Shown here: one piece after another, positions 52,066 through 60,620 of the stretch
Numbering within the stretch: the first letter of the stretch is position 1
How the letters are laid out: each line of letters starts with the position of its first letter
Assembly: GCA_964534555.1 (NCBI GenBank)
Contig: CAZHRK010000001.1
Coordinates: 124,001-188,000, forward strand
Direction: 5' to 3'
DNA: 64,000 nucleotides
Origin: CAZHRK01 sp964534555
GTDB taxonomy: Bacteria > Babelota > Babeliae > Babelales > RVW-14
Notes under the pieces: model-generated
Seen by the model: the letters and a program-made list of their open reading frames with translations, nothing else
What the model was told of the DNA's origin: nothing
Databases searched by the model: none
Position numbers and translations under genes: made by a program

Positions 52066-52410
52066 TTATTCTCTTTCTTCTTCTTGCTCTGCATCAACAG
52101 GGGCTGCCGGTTGTTGCTGTTGTGATGTTGTTGCTTTAATTTGCTCAGGAGCAACAATTTCACCTTCAAGAATAGATGCAGATTGCGTACGTGACTTAAG
52201 GATTGTCAGGCCAAGTGCTCCACAAATAAATAAAGCACCCATAACCCATGTTGCGCGTTCAAAAAAGTTCTGGCCTCCAGACCCACCAAAAAGCATTTGG
52301 CTGCTTGCCATGCTTGATACGCCCAGGTCACCTTTGCCTTGCTGAAGTAAAACAAAAATTGCTAAGAAAAAACAAAGGATGATAAAAAATACCATAAAAA
52401 GCGTGTACAT
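52066..52410 (-). CDS. secG: Preprotein translocase subunit SecG
   Basis: 114 residues. Two transmembrane helices (FMVFFIILCFFLAIFVLLQQ and ATWVMGALFICGALGLTIL) joined by the typical GKGDLGVSSMASSQMLFG loop. Accessory part of the SecYEG channel. The C-terminal tail is longer than usual and Gln/Glu-rich. It sits after tpiA, a common bacterial gene pair, with a 74-base gap. Confidence 0.92.
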   Translation of the reverse strand: MYTLFMVFFIILCFFLAIFVLLQQGKGDLGVSSMASSQMLFGGSGGQNFFERATWVMGALFICGALGLTILKSRTQSASILEGEIVAPEQIKATTSQQQQPAAPVDAEQEEERE

Positions 52411-52484
52411 AATTCCTCACAAAGTAGAAATCTAAACTTTTTGCCCTGTTAGAATTTTCTGGTCACCCAGTCTAATTAGGCGCT

Positions 52485-53240
52485 TCAGATCAAGTTTACA
52501 AGTTTTTCAAATTCTTGAAAGTCTAAACTAGCGCCACCTACTAAAAAGCCCTTAAGAAGCTCTATTTGCTTAAGGCTTGCTATGTTATTGCTAGAGACGC
52601 TGCCTCCATAAAGGAGCTGTATATTCCAATCTTTGAGCTCAAGACTAACGATCTCATTTATCAGTTCAAGGACCTGTTGTATATGTGTTGGCGACGCAAC
52701 AAGACCTGTCCCTATGGCCCAAACAGGCTCGTAGGCTATGATAATATTTCTAAACAACGTGGACCGCTTGCACTCTTGAATAACAGGCGCTAGTTGCTGA
52801 TGAATTGTTTGTATTCCATCGATATCAAGCATTTCAGTTGTTGATTTATCTGACTCTCCAACGCATACGATTGGCGTGATTTTGTTTTCTAATAAACGAA
52901 CTGTTTTTTGTGCAACAACTTCTGATGATTCGTTATTGTATTTACGCCGCTCAGAGTGTCCAACGATACAATACGAGCATCCAATATCACTCAGGTCTGA
53001 TGCAGAAATTTGTCCTGTGTAAGCACCTTTTTGCTGGTTGCTGCAGTCTTGTGCTCCTAGCGATAGGCGTGATCCTGCAAGTTGCTCATGAAGGCGTGTT
53101 AGCGCTGGAGCGCCCGCGCACAAAATAATAGTACCATTAAGCGCCGCTAGTGCATTTTTGTGTGCTGCTAAAAAATTAACTGCTTGGCGCGTGGTAAAAT
53201 TCATTTTCCAGTTTGCAGCATAAATGAGCTGGTGCGACAT
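52485..53240 (-). CDS. tpiA: Triosephosphate isomerase
   Basis: 251 residues, normal length. Interconverts DHAP and glyceraldehyde-3-phosphate. Catalytic Lys in AANWKMNFT, His in IVGHSERRKY, Glu in AYEPVWAIGTG, phosphate loop LLYGGSVSSNN. Start is ATG 53240 (AAGGAGCC upstream); the open frame further upstream is not part of the protein. First gene of the leftward unit that continues through secG, mla, regulator and secretion genes. Confidence 0.96.
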   Translation of the reverse strand: MSHQLIYAANWKMNFTTRQAVNFLAAHKNALAALNGTIILCAGAPALTRLHEQLAGSRLSLGAQDCSNQQKGAYTGQISASDLSDIGCSYCIVGHSERRKYNNESSEVVAQKTVRLLENKITPIVCVGESDKSTTEMLDIDGIQTIHQQLAPVIQECKRSTLFRNIIIAYEPVWAIGTGLVASPTHIQQVLELINEIVSLELKDWNIQLLYGGSVSSNNIASLKQIELLKGFLVGGASLDFQEFEKLVNLI

Positions 53241-53253
53241 AAGGCTCCTTTTC

Positions 53254-53281
53254 TTGACGAAACATGTATTTGTCGTATCAT
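53254..53281 (+). promoter_or_regulatory. Sigma-70-type promoter for the beta-barrel gene and mreB
   Basis: TTGACG (53254-53259), 16-base spacer, TATCAT (53276-53281), about 55 bases before the ATG at 53335. It lies in the divergent tpiA intergenic region. Confidence 0.5.
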
Positions 53282-53334
53282 CAACGATACTCAATGATTC
53301 GTAAAATACAGCACATTTCTTGAAAGAACTATCC

Positions 53335-54702
53335 ATGAGATTGTCATATTCAACAATACTTGGTGTTAATCTAGTTCTTGCCATGCTTTTTGGAAGGGTA
53401 TTGGCAAATCAGAGCGTGAGTCGCTACACACCTTTTATTCAGCGTCCTAGTGATATAACAATAAAACATGGACACTCTAAGGTCTCCTTGGCGCTTATTT
53501 CAAGTTCAATTGCTACAGCTGAAAAGCGTTATGGTGGCAGAACAGGTGTTCCTGAGCTTTGGGGAAAGTATGACCTTAATGATGTTGTAGCAAGTTATAC
53601 GACTGTAAATCCTGCTGCTGCAAGCCCGTTTGATTTAGTTACTGGAGCTGCACCATTTAAAGATTTAAAATCCCCATTTACCATTAATAGCAAAACAGGT
53701 GTTTTTGGCTTTTCAACAGGGATAGAGCAAAACACTGGGCTTGGGGGATTTGAGCTTGGTGCGCACATTGGCTTTATGCAGATAAGATCGCATGCTCGTT
53801 ATGGCTTTGATAAGCGCTTAGCAGACCAAGCGTACACTAATCTGATTGCAGCTGAACTAAGACGTTATCCAGGACTTACTCAAGATGAGTATCAGGCTCT
53901 ACGAGAGCGCGAAGAAGAGCGACAATCACTTATTCTTGATGCAGTCCGCCGTCAGCTTCATAGCGACCTTGGCGTTCAAAGTAATATTTGGAGCGCTCAA
54001 ACGCCAACAGATCTTGATCTTCATGCTCGCTATACACATAAATTTGATTACGTTTTATTAATGAAATCAATAACACTTGCAGCACAGCTTGGAACCATAG
54101 TTCCAACAAGTAATAAGATGAAGATTAATAATCCGCTTACGTTTCCTATTGGAAGCAATGGTCACTGGGGTTTGTACGGCGAGACTTATGCAACGTTTGA
54201 ATTGCGCCAAGATTGGACGCTCGGTTTTGTTTTAAGCCTTGCGGGTCTTTTACCTAAGGATCACACGATTCGCTTGTCTGTTGAAAATGAGCCGACTATT
54301 TTTAGTGCTCTAGTTGATCGTGTGCGCATTAAGCCTGGCAAAACATTTAAGTTTTCTGGTTATTTTACTAAAGGCAATCTGACTGATGGGCTTGATTTTC
54401 AGGCGCGCTACACGTACCTAAGACATTCAGAAGATGATGTTCTTGATCGTCGTGCGGACAAGACAATTCAATGTTACTTAGATAATCCTGAGATCGTTGC
54501 TTCAAAACGCAACCTTTCTCGATGGAGAGCGCACTACATTTCATTCGGCCTTAATTATGACCTTTCTGAAGCAAAGATAGTGAAAAAAGAGTACCAGAAA
54601 CTAATTGCACCATCACTTTTTGTTGTATATGATATGCCAATGCAGGGGAATGCCGCTGCAAAATCGCACACTGTACATTTCGGAGCTGAACTGCAATTTT
54701 AG
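53335..54702 (+). CDS. Probable outer-membrane beta-barrel protein
   Basis: 455 residues. Signal peptide (TILGVNLVLAMLFGRVLANQ). The rest alternates short amphipathic strands with aromatic ends (GFSTGIEQNTGLGGFELGAHI, WGLYGETYATFELRQDW, RWRAHYISFGLNYDL) and the last residue is Phe (VHFGAELQF), the usual C-terminal signal for Bam insertion. No known porin family recognised. Start could also be the TTG at 53320; I prefer ATG 53335. Followed by mreB after 19 bases. Confidence 0.7.
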   Translation: MRLSYSTILGVNLVLAMLFGRVLANQSVSRYTPFIQRPSDITIKHGHSKVSLALISSSIATAEKRYGGRTGVPELWGKYDLNDVVASYTTVNPAAASPFDLVTGAAPFKDLKSPFTINSKTGVFGFSTGIEQNTGLGGFELGAHIGFMQIRSHARYGFDKRLADQAYTNLIAAELRRYPGLTQDEYQALREREEERQSLILDAVRRQLHSDLGVQSNIWSAQTPTDLDLHARYTHKFDYVLLMKSITLAAQLGTIVPTSNKMKINNPLTFPIGSNGHWGLYGETYATFELRQDWTLGFVLSLAGLLPKDHTIRLSVENEPTIFSALVDRVRIKPGKTFKFSGYFTKGNLTDGLDFQARYTYLRHSEDDVLDRRADKTIQCYLDNPEIVASKRNLSRWRAHYISFGLNYDLSEAKIVKKEYQKLIAPSLFVVYDMPMQGNAAAKSHTVHFGAELQF

Positions 54703-54721
54703 CATCTGTTAAGGAATTTAG

Positions 54722-55762
54722 ATGAAATTTTGGCCAGCCAAAAAGCTCTTTAGTTTTTTCTCAAACGATATGGCAATTGACTTAGGTACTGCAAACACAG
54801 TTATCTATGTCAAAAATCGTGGTGTTGTGCTTGATGAGCCGTCTGTTGTCGCAGTTAAAAGCTCATCCAATGAAGTACTTGCTGCTGGTAATAAAGCAAA
54901 AAGTATGCTTGGTAAAACACCAGAGAGTATTATTGCATGTCGACCAATGAGAGACGGGGTTATTGCTAACTTCGAATTAACTGAGAGTATGCTTCGCTAT
55001 TTTATTCGCGAAGTTCATAACAATCGTAAAACATTTGTTCGCCCACGTATGATTATTGGTGTTCCATCAGGAATCACTCAGGTTGAAAAGCGTGCGGTTG
55101 AAGACTCTGCAAAGCAAGCTGGTGCTCGTGAAATTTACACGATCATGGAGCCAATGGCTGCGGCTATTGGTGCAGGGCTTCCTGTTGAAGAGCCTACAGG
55201 TAACATGATTGTTGATATTGGTGGCGGAACAACAGAAGTTGCTATTATCTCGCTCAAGGATATTGTGTACTGTAAATCAGTACGTGTTGGTGGCGATGAG
55301 ATGGATAGAGCGATTGTTCACTATGTTAAGCGTAAATACAATTTGCTTATTGGTGAAAAAACCGCAGAAGAAATTAAGATTAATATCGGTACTGCAATGC
55401 TTGTTGACGAAAAGCGCAACAGCATAGAAGTAAAAGGCCGTGACTTGGTAACAGGAGTTCCAAAAACTATCAGACTAAATGACGCTGAGGTTTTTGAGTC
55501 TCTTGCAGAGCCAATCTCTATTATCACTGACGCAGTCAGATCTGCGCTTGAAAATGCACCACCAGAGCTTTCATCTGATCTTGTTGATCGAGGCATAACG
55601 CTAGCAGGTGGTGGCTCACAACTTAAAAATCTGGATGCGCTTTTGTCAAAAGAGACAGGCTTGCCAGTGAAGAGTGCTCCAAATCCATTGCTTTGCGTGG
55701 TTTTGGGTGCAGGCAAGGTTCTTGAAGAACTTGATTTTTTCCGTGATGCACTTATGAAATAA
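54722..55762 (+). CDS. mreB: Rod shape-determining protein MreB
   Basis: 346 residues. Bacterial actin that guides wall synthesis. Phosphate 1 motif IDLGTANTVIYV, connect 1 QAGAREIYTIMEPMAAAIGAG, phosphate 2 VDIGGGTTEVAIISL, and adenosine motif TLAGGGSQLKNLD. It starts 19 bases after the beta-barrel gene with AAGGA upstream, and a bidirectional terminator follows. No mreC/mreD follow. Confidence 0.97.
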   Translation: MKFWPAKKLFSFFSNDMAIDLGTANTVIYVKNRGVVLDEPSVVAVKSSSNEVLAAGNKAKSMLGKTPESIIACRPMRDGVIANFELTESMLRYFIREVHNNRKTFVRPRMIIGVPSGITQVEKRAVEDSAKQAGAREIYTIMEPMAAAIGAGLPVEEPTGNMIVDIGGGTTEVAIISLKDIVYCKSVRVGGDEMDRAIVHYVKRKYNLLIGEKTAEEIKINIGTAMLVDEKRNSIEVKGRDLVTGVPKTIRLNDAEVFESLAEPISIITDAVRSALENAPPELSSDLVDRGITLAGGGSQLKNLDALLSKETGLPVKSAPNPLLCVVLGAGKVLEELDFFRDALMK

Positions 55763-55764
55763 AT

Positions 55765-55798
55765 AAAAAAAGCCCTGATGAAAGTCAGGGCTTTTTTT
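55765..55798. terminator. Bidirectional terminator
   Basis: AGCCCTGA/TCAGGGCT stem extended by an A-tract and a T-tract, with a TGAAAG loop. Lies between convergent mreB and the DPP III gene. Confidence 0.9.
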
Positions 55799-55818
55799 AT
55801 TATTGCTGTGGATATAAT

Positions 55819-57942
55819 CTAGTCCGTTACCATTTCTAGTGATGCATCAGCCGCTATTTTTTCAAATATGTTGAATGGCCATGTTGCTTTGATATCAACT
55901 ACAACACCGTCTTGAATAACAGGTGTAAATAGTGGATCGACCATAACGCGCCCCTTGAGATTTCCAACAACAGCTTTTTCGTTTCGCTTTAGATGTTGCA
56001 TGTGCTCAAGATTATCTATTGGGATTCCGTATGTCTGAATAAGTGCTTGTGCAGCCATGCCATCACCTGTTGATTTGATTCGCTGCACCTGGCTAAGAAG
56101 ATCTCTCATAAGCACAAGGCATTGTTTGAAATCAGTTATTTCTAGATCTATAACAGTAAATTCTTCGCCGTCGTATTCACATGATTCTGTAATAATTCGG
56201 CATCCGCCATTGTGTATGAAGTAGTTCATAATGGTGCAATTTGCTCGGGCGTGATCCCCGCTCACAAAAGTGGCATCATCATTTTGTTGGAGCAATCTTC
56301 TTAGTCCGGTGCTCAGCATATGATACATCAGCAACTCTTGTAGTTTTTGCTTACCGATCTTTTGAAGCCAATCACTTAAGAGTCCTTCCTGAGCGAGTTC
56401 TTGAACATGCATAACACTTACATAAAGAGCTATGATTTCTGCTCTAAGCTCTTCTATTGTTTGGTCATACCCAGCAAGAAGCTCAGAAAGATTGTCATGC
56501 GTTACTGCTATTATTTCACCTGCTTCGTGCTCTACGCCTTGCACAGTAAGTTTTTGTCCATGCTTGAAAACATGGGTACTGAGCTTGCCGCTTCCATGCC
56601 CTATTGTTTCGTGCAGGATACAATGAACATCCCACAGGTCATCAAATAATTTGCCATCATGATCGTATTCATCAAGCCAGTCTGCAAATTTTTTCGGATG
56701 AGAAAGTCTGATTGATTTGTCTTTGTTGAGAAGTCTTCCGAGCCCGGGTGCTGCAGGATAGATAATTTGTTTTGACCCTATTGTTGCTCGAATATCTTCA
56801 TAGTTTGGTAGGCAGTATGCCGCTGTAAGAAAAAGCGGGCCAAGGCCACCAGTGCCAAAAATTTTTTGATTTATTGAAGCATTTGGGATCATTTGTTCAG
56901 CTATTGATGCGTCACGCTTGAAGACTTGCTCAACAGGAAGCTTGAGCTCTAATTTTGAGATAAGTTTATTTAAATTTTCCATATTAATCGTGTTTATAGT
57001 TGCTTCTGCCTGGAAAAGGCCACGAAGGTTTTTAGGGTCATTATATGTTTCGATAAACCCAAAACAATAATCCACACGATTTTTTGTTTTTAGCCATTCA
57101 ATTGAATGTTTTTTAAAAAAATCTTCATTTCCTGTTTTAATAAAATCAATAAGGTAGAGCAGGCTCTTATGCATTGCTTCATCAAATACAGTAGGATGCT
57201 CTGCAACAACAGCAGCAGCTTTTTCAAGCCAGTATGCGCTGACCCTTAACTCTTTATCGTATCGTTGATTTATTGCGTATAGCGTGGTCTTAACGCCTTC
57301 AGCATCTTTATAAAAGTAACGATTAATACCATTTTTTTGTTCAGATGGGAGCTGGTCATAATCTTCATCGCTCATGCTGCTTGAGTAAAAATTACTACCG
57401 CTTTGACTAATTGAATCAGGGACTGTTCCGGTAGGTTTATAAAACTCATCAAGTGCTTGATCTGCGATATGGCTAAATTCAGCAAGCTCTTTATCAAGTC
57501 CAAGGGCTTCAAGTGCCCATAAAATATTATCTTTAGTAAGCGTTTTGAGTCCAAGCTTGTGAGGTGTTCTTTTTTCATGCGAGTGTTCGCGTAGAAAATA
57601 AAAACCCTGATTTGACCACAAATAAACAAGATATGTTTTTACCTCTTGGACAAATTTTCCCATGCTGCATGAAATACCACGGCAAGCATCTCCTTTTTTA
57701 CCAAGAGCTAACAGCTGATCTTCATTGTTAAAAAGCGTAAGAAATGTATTGCGTAGTGAAATACCAAACTCACTGAGCTGATCTGTTGCTATTCTATTGC
57801 CTGGGAGTGATGCCCTGTAGAGATAATACGCAACGATGCGTTCTTGCGCAGAGAGACTGTTATAGTGCTCCGAAAGATTATCATTAAAAATAGCTGCTAT
57901 TTCATTAAATGTTTCTATATGACCTGGTGCTGTGCTGAGCAT
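55819..57942 (-). CDS. Dipeptidyl peptidase III (M49 metallopeptidase)
   Basis: 707 residues, the length typical of eukaryotic and some bacterial DPP III. Removes dipeptides from the N-terminus of peptides. Zinc motif HETIGH (about residues 444-449; family HExxGH) and the second zinc/catalytic motif EELRAE (about 497-502; family EExRAE). The upstream half is helical. No signal peptide, so it acts in the cytosol. ATG 57942 has CAGGAG 6 bases before it. Breaking down imported peptides would suit a host-dependent life (inference). A palindrome at 58000-58015 lies upstream. Confidence 0.92.
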   Translation of the reverse strand: MLSTAPGHIETFNEIAAIFNDNLSEHYNSLSAQERIVAYYLYRASLPGNRIATDQLSEFGISLRNTFLTLFNNEDQLLALGKKGDACRGISCSMGKFVQEVKTYLVYLWSNQGFYFLREHSHEKRTPHKLGLKTLTKDNILWALEALGLDKELAEFSHIADQALDEFYKPTGTVPDSISQSGSNFYSSSMSDEDYDQLPSEQKNGINRYFYKDAEGVKTTLYAINQRYDKELRVSAYWLEKAAAVVAEHPTVFDEAMHKSLLYLIDFIKTGNEDFFKKHSIEWLKTKNRVDYCFGFIETYNDPKNLRGLFQAEATINTINMENLNKLISKLELKLPVEQVFKRDASIAEQMIPNASINQKIFGTGGLGPLFLTAAYCLPNYEDIRATIGSKQIIYPAAPGLGRLLNKDKSIRLSHPKKFADWLDEYDHDGKLFDDLWDVHCILHETIGHGSGKLSTHVFKHGQKLTVQGVEHEAGEIIAVTHDNLSELLAGYDQTIEELRAEIIALYVSVMHVQELAQEGLLSDWLQKIGKQKLQELLMYHMLSTGLRRLLQQNDDATFVSGDHARANCTIMNYFIHNGGCRIITESCEYDGEEFTVIDLEITDFKQCLVLMRDLLSQVQRIKSTGDGMAAQALIQTYGIPIDNLEHMQHLKRNEKAVVGNLKGRVMVDPLFTPVIQDGVVVDIKATWPFNIFEKIAADASLEMVTD

Positions 57943-57999
57943 ATAATCTCCTGATTGATAACCTGTGTAACATGTCTCAAACATGGTATTGAAAGCAGT

Positions 58000-58015
58000 A
58001 AGTTGAACTCAACTT
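58000..58015. promoter_or_regulatory. Operator-like palindrome upstream of the DPP III gene
   Basis: AAGTTGA-ac-TCAACTT: 7-bp perfect arms with a 2-base centre, 58 bases before the start codon. It could be an operator for a small helix-turn-helix protein; the Fis-like gene is immediately upstream. Confidence 0.35.
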
Positions 58016-58063
58016 GTTTTAAATACTCGTACTTAGAGAGCTGGTTTAGTGAATTTAAAAAAA

Positions 58064-58321
58064 TTAAAAATCGAGAGACGCTTCTTCTTGAGTAGTTTCT
58101 TGAATATTATGCTCTTTAATTTTTCTATAGAGCGTGCTTCTGCCAACACCTAAAATTCGTGATGCTTGAACATAATTAAATTTTGTCTCTTCAAGGACAA
58201 CCATAATAATTGTTTTTTCAATTTCACCCATAATCAGAGGGTAAATATTGCCTTTGCTTGTCTCGGTAAAACCTGTAAGCATCATCCTTATTTGTTTTTT
58301 CAAAAGATCATGAAGAGCCAT
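58064..58321 (-). CDS. Small Fis-type helix-turn-helix protein
   Basis: 85 residues. The C-terminal half has the Fis/NtrC-type DNA-binding fold (EKTIIMVVLEETKFNYVQASRILGVGRSTLYRKIKEH). The N-terminal helices (LHDLLKKQIRMMLTG) may dimerise. It starts inside the stop of holA (TAATG), so it is translated with it. Could be a nucleoid or gene-specific regulator; no Fis-specific N-terminal activator arm is evident. Confidence 0.82.
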   Translation of the reverse strand: MALHDLLKKQIRMMLTGFTETSKGNIYPLIMGEIEKTIIMVVLEETKFNYVQASRILGVGRSTLYRKIKEHNIQETTQEEASLDF

Positions 58322-59286
58322 TAGGATTCAAACTTTCGTGCAAAATAGGACGTAAAAAAAAGCTCGAGATTACAAAAAGTAGAGCCTGTTTTGAGCTTAT
58401 AATCTACTGTGTACAAAAAATCATACGCTGCTGCCATCTCTTGCTGCGATGTTTTTTGCCAAAACTTATTAAGAAATGAATAAGGAAGTCTAAAGCTTGC
58501 TTTTTTTGCTTGGGCAAAGTTTTTTGTCTTTAAATACCCAATAGTGTTATATGCCCGCCATATTTGCTCTGACCAGTAGGTGATCCAGAAAATATCAGGG
58601 TAAGCAGCTGCCTGCAGTTGCCATGCAGCAAAAAATTTTTTTTCATCTCTGCTAAAAAAGGCTTCAGACAAATAGTATAAATTTTCATCATTACCAAAGA
58701 GCTTGTTCAGGTAGGATACGCTCTCAGTGGCTACTTTTGTGCTCATGAGTTCTAAGTAGTTAATCAGCATGCAAGCATCATCAAGGCTGTATGCTTTTGC
58801 AGCAAAAAGCTGCTGAGCAACTTTTATTTTTCTCTCATCAAGCGATGGGCACATAAAGTCTGCAAGTATTTTAAATGTTGGAAAATCAACTTCGCCAGGC
58901 AAGTTTACGACACATGCTTTACTAGAAATATATTTAGATGTAGATGGCACAAAACTGCAGATCCAGTGTGGGCCTTTATATGATCCTATGAATTCGATAA
59001 AAGCACCAGACGCTTTAGTTTCTCGCTCAGGGGAGATATTCCCTAGCCAGTACCATGAATTTGAGCCTAAGAAAGACATTTGCAGTTGGCTTTTGACGCC
59101 CTCTATCGTATCTGAAGATACGCTGAGTTTTTGGTATTCTGCTGGTAGGGATGCATTTTTTCGTAAGTGCTCGATAATAGCTGCACAGAATGTGACAGGC
59201 ATGCTCGGAGCGCTCAAGATGATGCTTTTTTTTGTACTCCAAAAAGCAGGATCACTGAGTGTATTTATAAAAGACTGTAAATTCAT
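58321..59286 (-). CDS. holA: DNA polymerase III delta subunit-like (HolA)
   Basis: 321 residues. Low similarity, but the C-terminal third has the delta-subunit pattern: FFSRDEKKFFAAWQLQAA, ITYWSEQIWRAYNTIGYL, FRLPYSFLNKFWQKTS, then LYTVDYKLKTGSTFCNLELFF with the conserved D-x-x-x-K. Delta opens the sliding clamp in the clamp loader. Position right after an LptE-like lipoprotein gene mirrors the lptE-holA order of other diderm bacteria, which strengthens the call. Confidence 0.7.
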   Translation of the reverse strand: MNLQSFINTLSDPAFWSTKKSIILSAPSMPVTFCAAIIEHLRKNASLPAEYQKLSVSSDTIEGVKSQLQMSFLGSNSWYWLGNISPERETKASGAFIEFIGSYKGPHWICSFVPSTSKYISSKACVVNLPGEVDFPTFKILADFMCPSLDERKIKVAQQLFAAKAYSLDDACMLINYLELMSTKVATESVSYLNKLFGNDENLYYLSEAFFSRDEKKFFAAWQLQAAAYPDIFWITYWSEQIWRAYNTIGYLKTKNFAQAKKASFRLPYSFLNKFWQKTSQQEMAAAYDFLYTVDYKLKTGSTFCNLELFFTSYFARKFES

Positions 59287-59294
59287 GATAGCAC

Positions 59295-59807
59295 TTATGG
59301 TAAAAGCATCTTGTTTCGCAATATATATTCAGCGCGGCGAGCAAGTGATTGAAGCATCCGCTCTACAGTGTAATAAAAAAAATCATCATTGAGGACAGGG
59401 TCTTTAGGCTTTGAAAGAATATCGCTAATAGATATGGTTTTTTTTGTAATCACTGAGCCATTAGGCTCGACTAAGCTCACTTCACACGTGATGGTAATAT
59501 GATAATTAAAAAGCAATATATCAGGGCTTACTAGTTTGTCGTAGGTTTCAAATTTTGTAATAACACTTTTTAGTATAACCGCATCCTGATGAGCATCTTT
59601 AAGTGAGTAACCAAGCGACGTGAATACGGTGTGAAGTGCTTTATAAAAAGTATCCTGTATGTTTTTATCGCATTGCACTGCTTGCGGGATCAAGATATGG
59701 AGTGAGCGACATGATGTAGCAGGTGAAAAAAAACTAAACCGGTACTGCTGCTTGCAGCTGCTCAATAAAGAAAGCGCAAAAAAATATACGATATAAGAAA
59801 AACGCAT
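59295..59807 (-). CDS. LptE-like LPS-assembly lipoprotein
   Basis: 170 residues. Lipoprotein signal with lipobox LSSC (MRFSYIVYFFALSLLSSC). After it come the features of LptE: SLHILIPQ strand, a helix with FYKALHTVFTSLGYSL, then YHITITCEVSLVEPNG and a C-terminal helix ending LARRAEYILRNK. LptE plugs the LptD pore for LPS insertion. The weak similarity is supported by the downstream holA. Its ATG overlaps the rph stop (TAATG). Confidence 0.68.
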   Translation of the reverse strand: MRFSYIVYFFALSLLSSCKQQYRFSFFSPATSCRSLHILIPQAVQCDKNIQDTFYKALHTVFTSLGYSLKDAHQDAVILKSVITKFETYDKLVSPDILLFNYHITITCEVSLVEPNGSVITKKTISISDILSKPKDPVLNDDFFYYTVERMLQSLARRAEYILRNKMLLP

Positions 59808-60613
59808 TAACGTGACAGTCTATTGCCAAGACTGAAAGGATTTGCTTTTTGTTGTCCGAAGGTCTTAGGCTCGTTTTTTTTTCCGAGTAATTTTTCAGGA
59901 GCTTGAACAGCGTTTGTAGCTGTAAAAATTTCTTCAATTCCTGCTGTTGCCATCTGCCTTAACTCTTCAAACATTTCCCATGTTGCTGGTTTTTTTTCAC
60001 AGGTGCCTTGAATCTCAAGAATTTTATTGTCGTTTGTCATGACAAAATTAAAATCTGTCTCAGCAAGAGAATCTTCTGCAAATGTAATATCGCATAAAGC
60101 ATTCCCGTTTATGATGCCGATCGATAGTCCTGCTATCATCGTTTTAAACGGATTTTTTTCTACTATTCCAGCTTTAACCCAACGATCAGCAGCAATTTTA
60201 AGCGCAAGGCTTGCAGCAGTGATACAAGCAACGCGCGTGCCGCCATCTGCTTGTAGTACATCGCAATCAATATAAATTGTTTTTTCGCCTATGCTGTCAA
60301 GATCAATACAAGGTCTTAGGCAACGACCAATAAGGCGAGATATTTCAACGCTGCGTGCGTTTTTTGAAACTTGAGATGATTCTCGATTTGTTCGCTGATG
60401 CGTCGCATGCGGGAGCATTGCGTATTCAGCTGTAAGCCAACCAGTACGCTGGCCTTTAAGAAACGGAGGAACACCTGTTTGTAAGGTGATTCCTACAAAT
60501 ACTTTGGTATCACCTTGTTGGTACAGAACAGACGCGTCAGCATAACCATATGCATCATATTGAATATCAATAGGGCGCACTTGTCCAGCTGCGCGTCCGT
60601 CACTGCGTACCAT
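59807..60613 (-). CDS. rph: Ribonuclease PH
   Basis: 268 residues. Trims tRNA 3' ends with phosphate. Motifs: RSDGRAAGQVRPI, GTCEKKP-region, ISRLIGRCLRPCIDLDSIGEKTIYIDCDVLQADGGTRVACITAASLAL split over the conserved core, and LCDITFAEDSLAETDFNFVM (metal Asp residues). It lies 7 bases after the pnp stop, and a C-terminal ~25-residue extension is Lys/Pro-rich. Confidence 0.95.
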   Translation of the reverse strand: MVRSDGRAAGQVRPIDIQYDAYGYADASVLYQQGDTKVFVGITLQTGVPPFLKGQRTGWLTAEYAMLPHATHQRTNRESSQVSKNARSVEISRLIGRCLRPCIDLDSIGEKTIYIDCDVLQADGGTRVACITAASLALKIAADRWVKAGIVEKNPFKTMIAGLSIGIINGNALCDITFAEDSLAETDFNFVMTNDNKILEIQGTCEKKPATWEMFEELRQMATAGIEEIFTATNAVQAPEKLLGKKNEPKTFGQQKANPFSLGNRLSR

Positions 60614-60620
60614 AGTTTAC

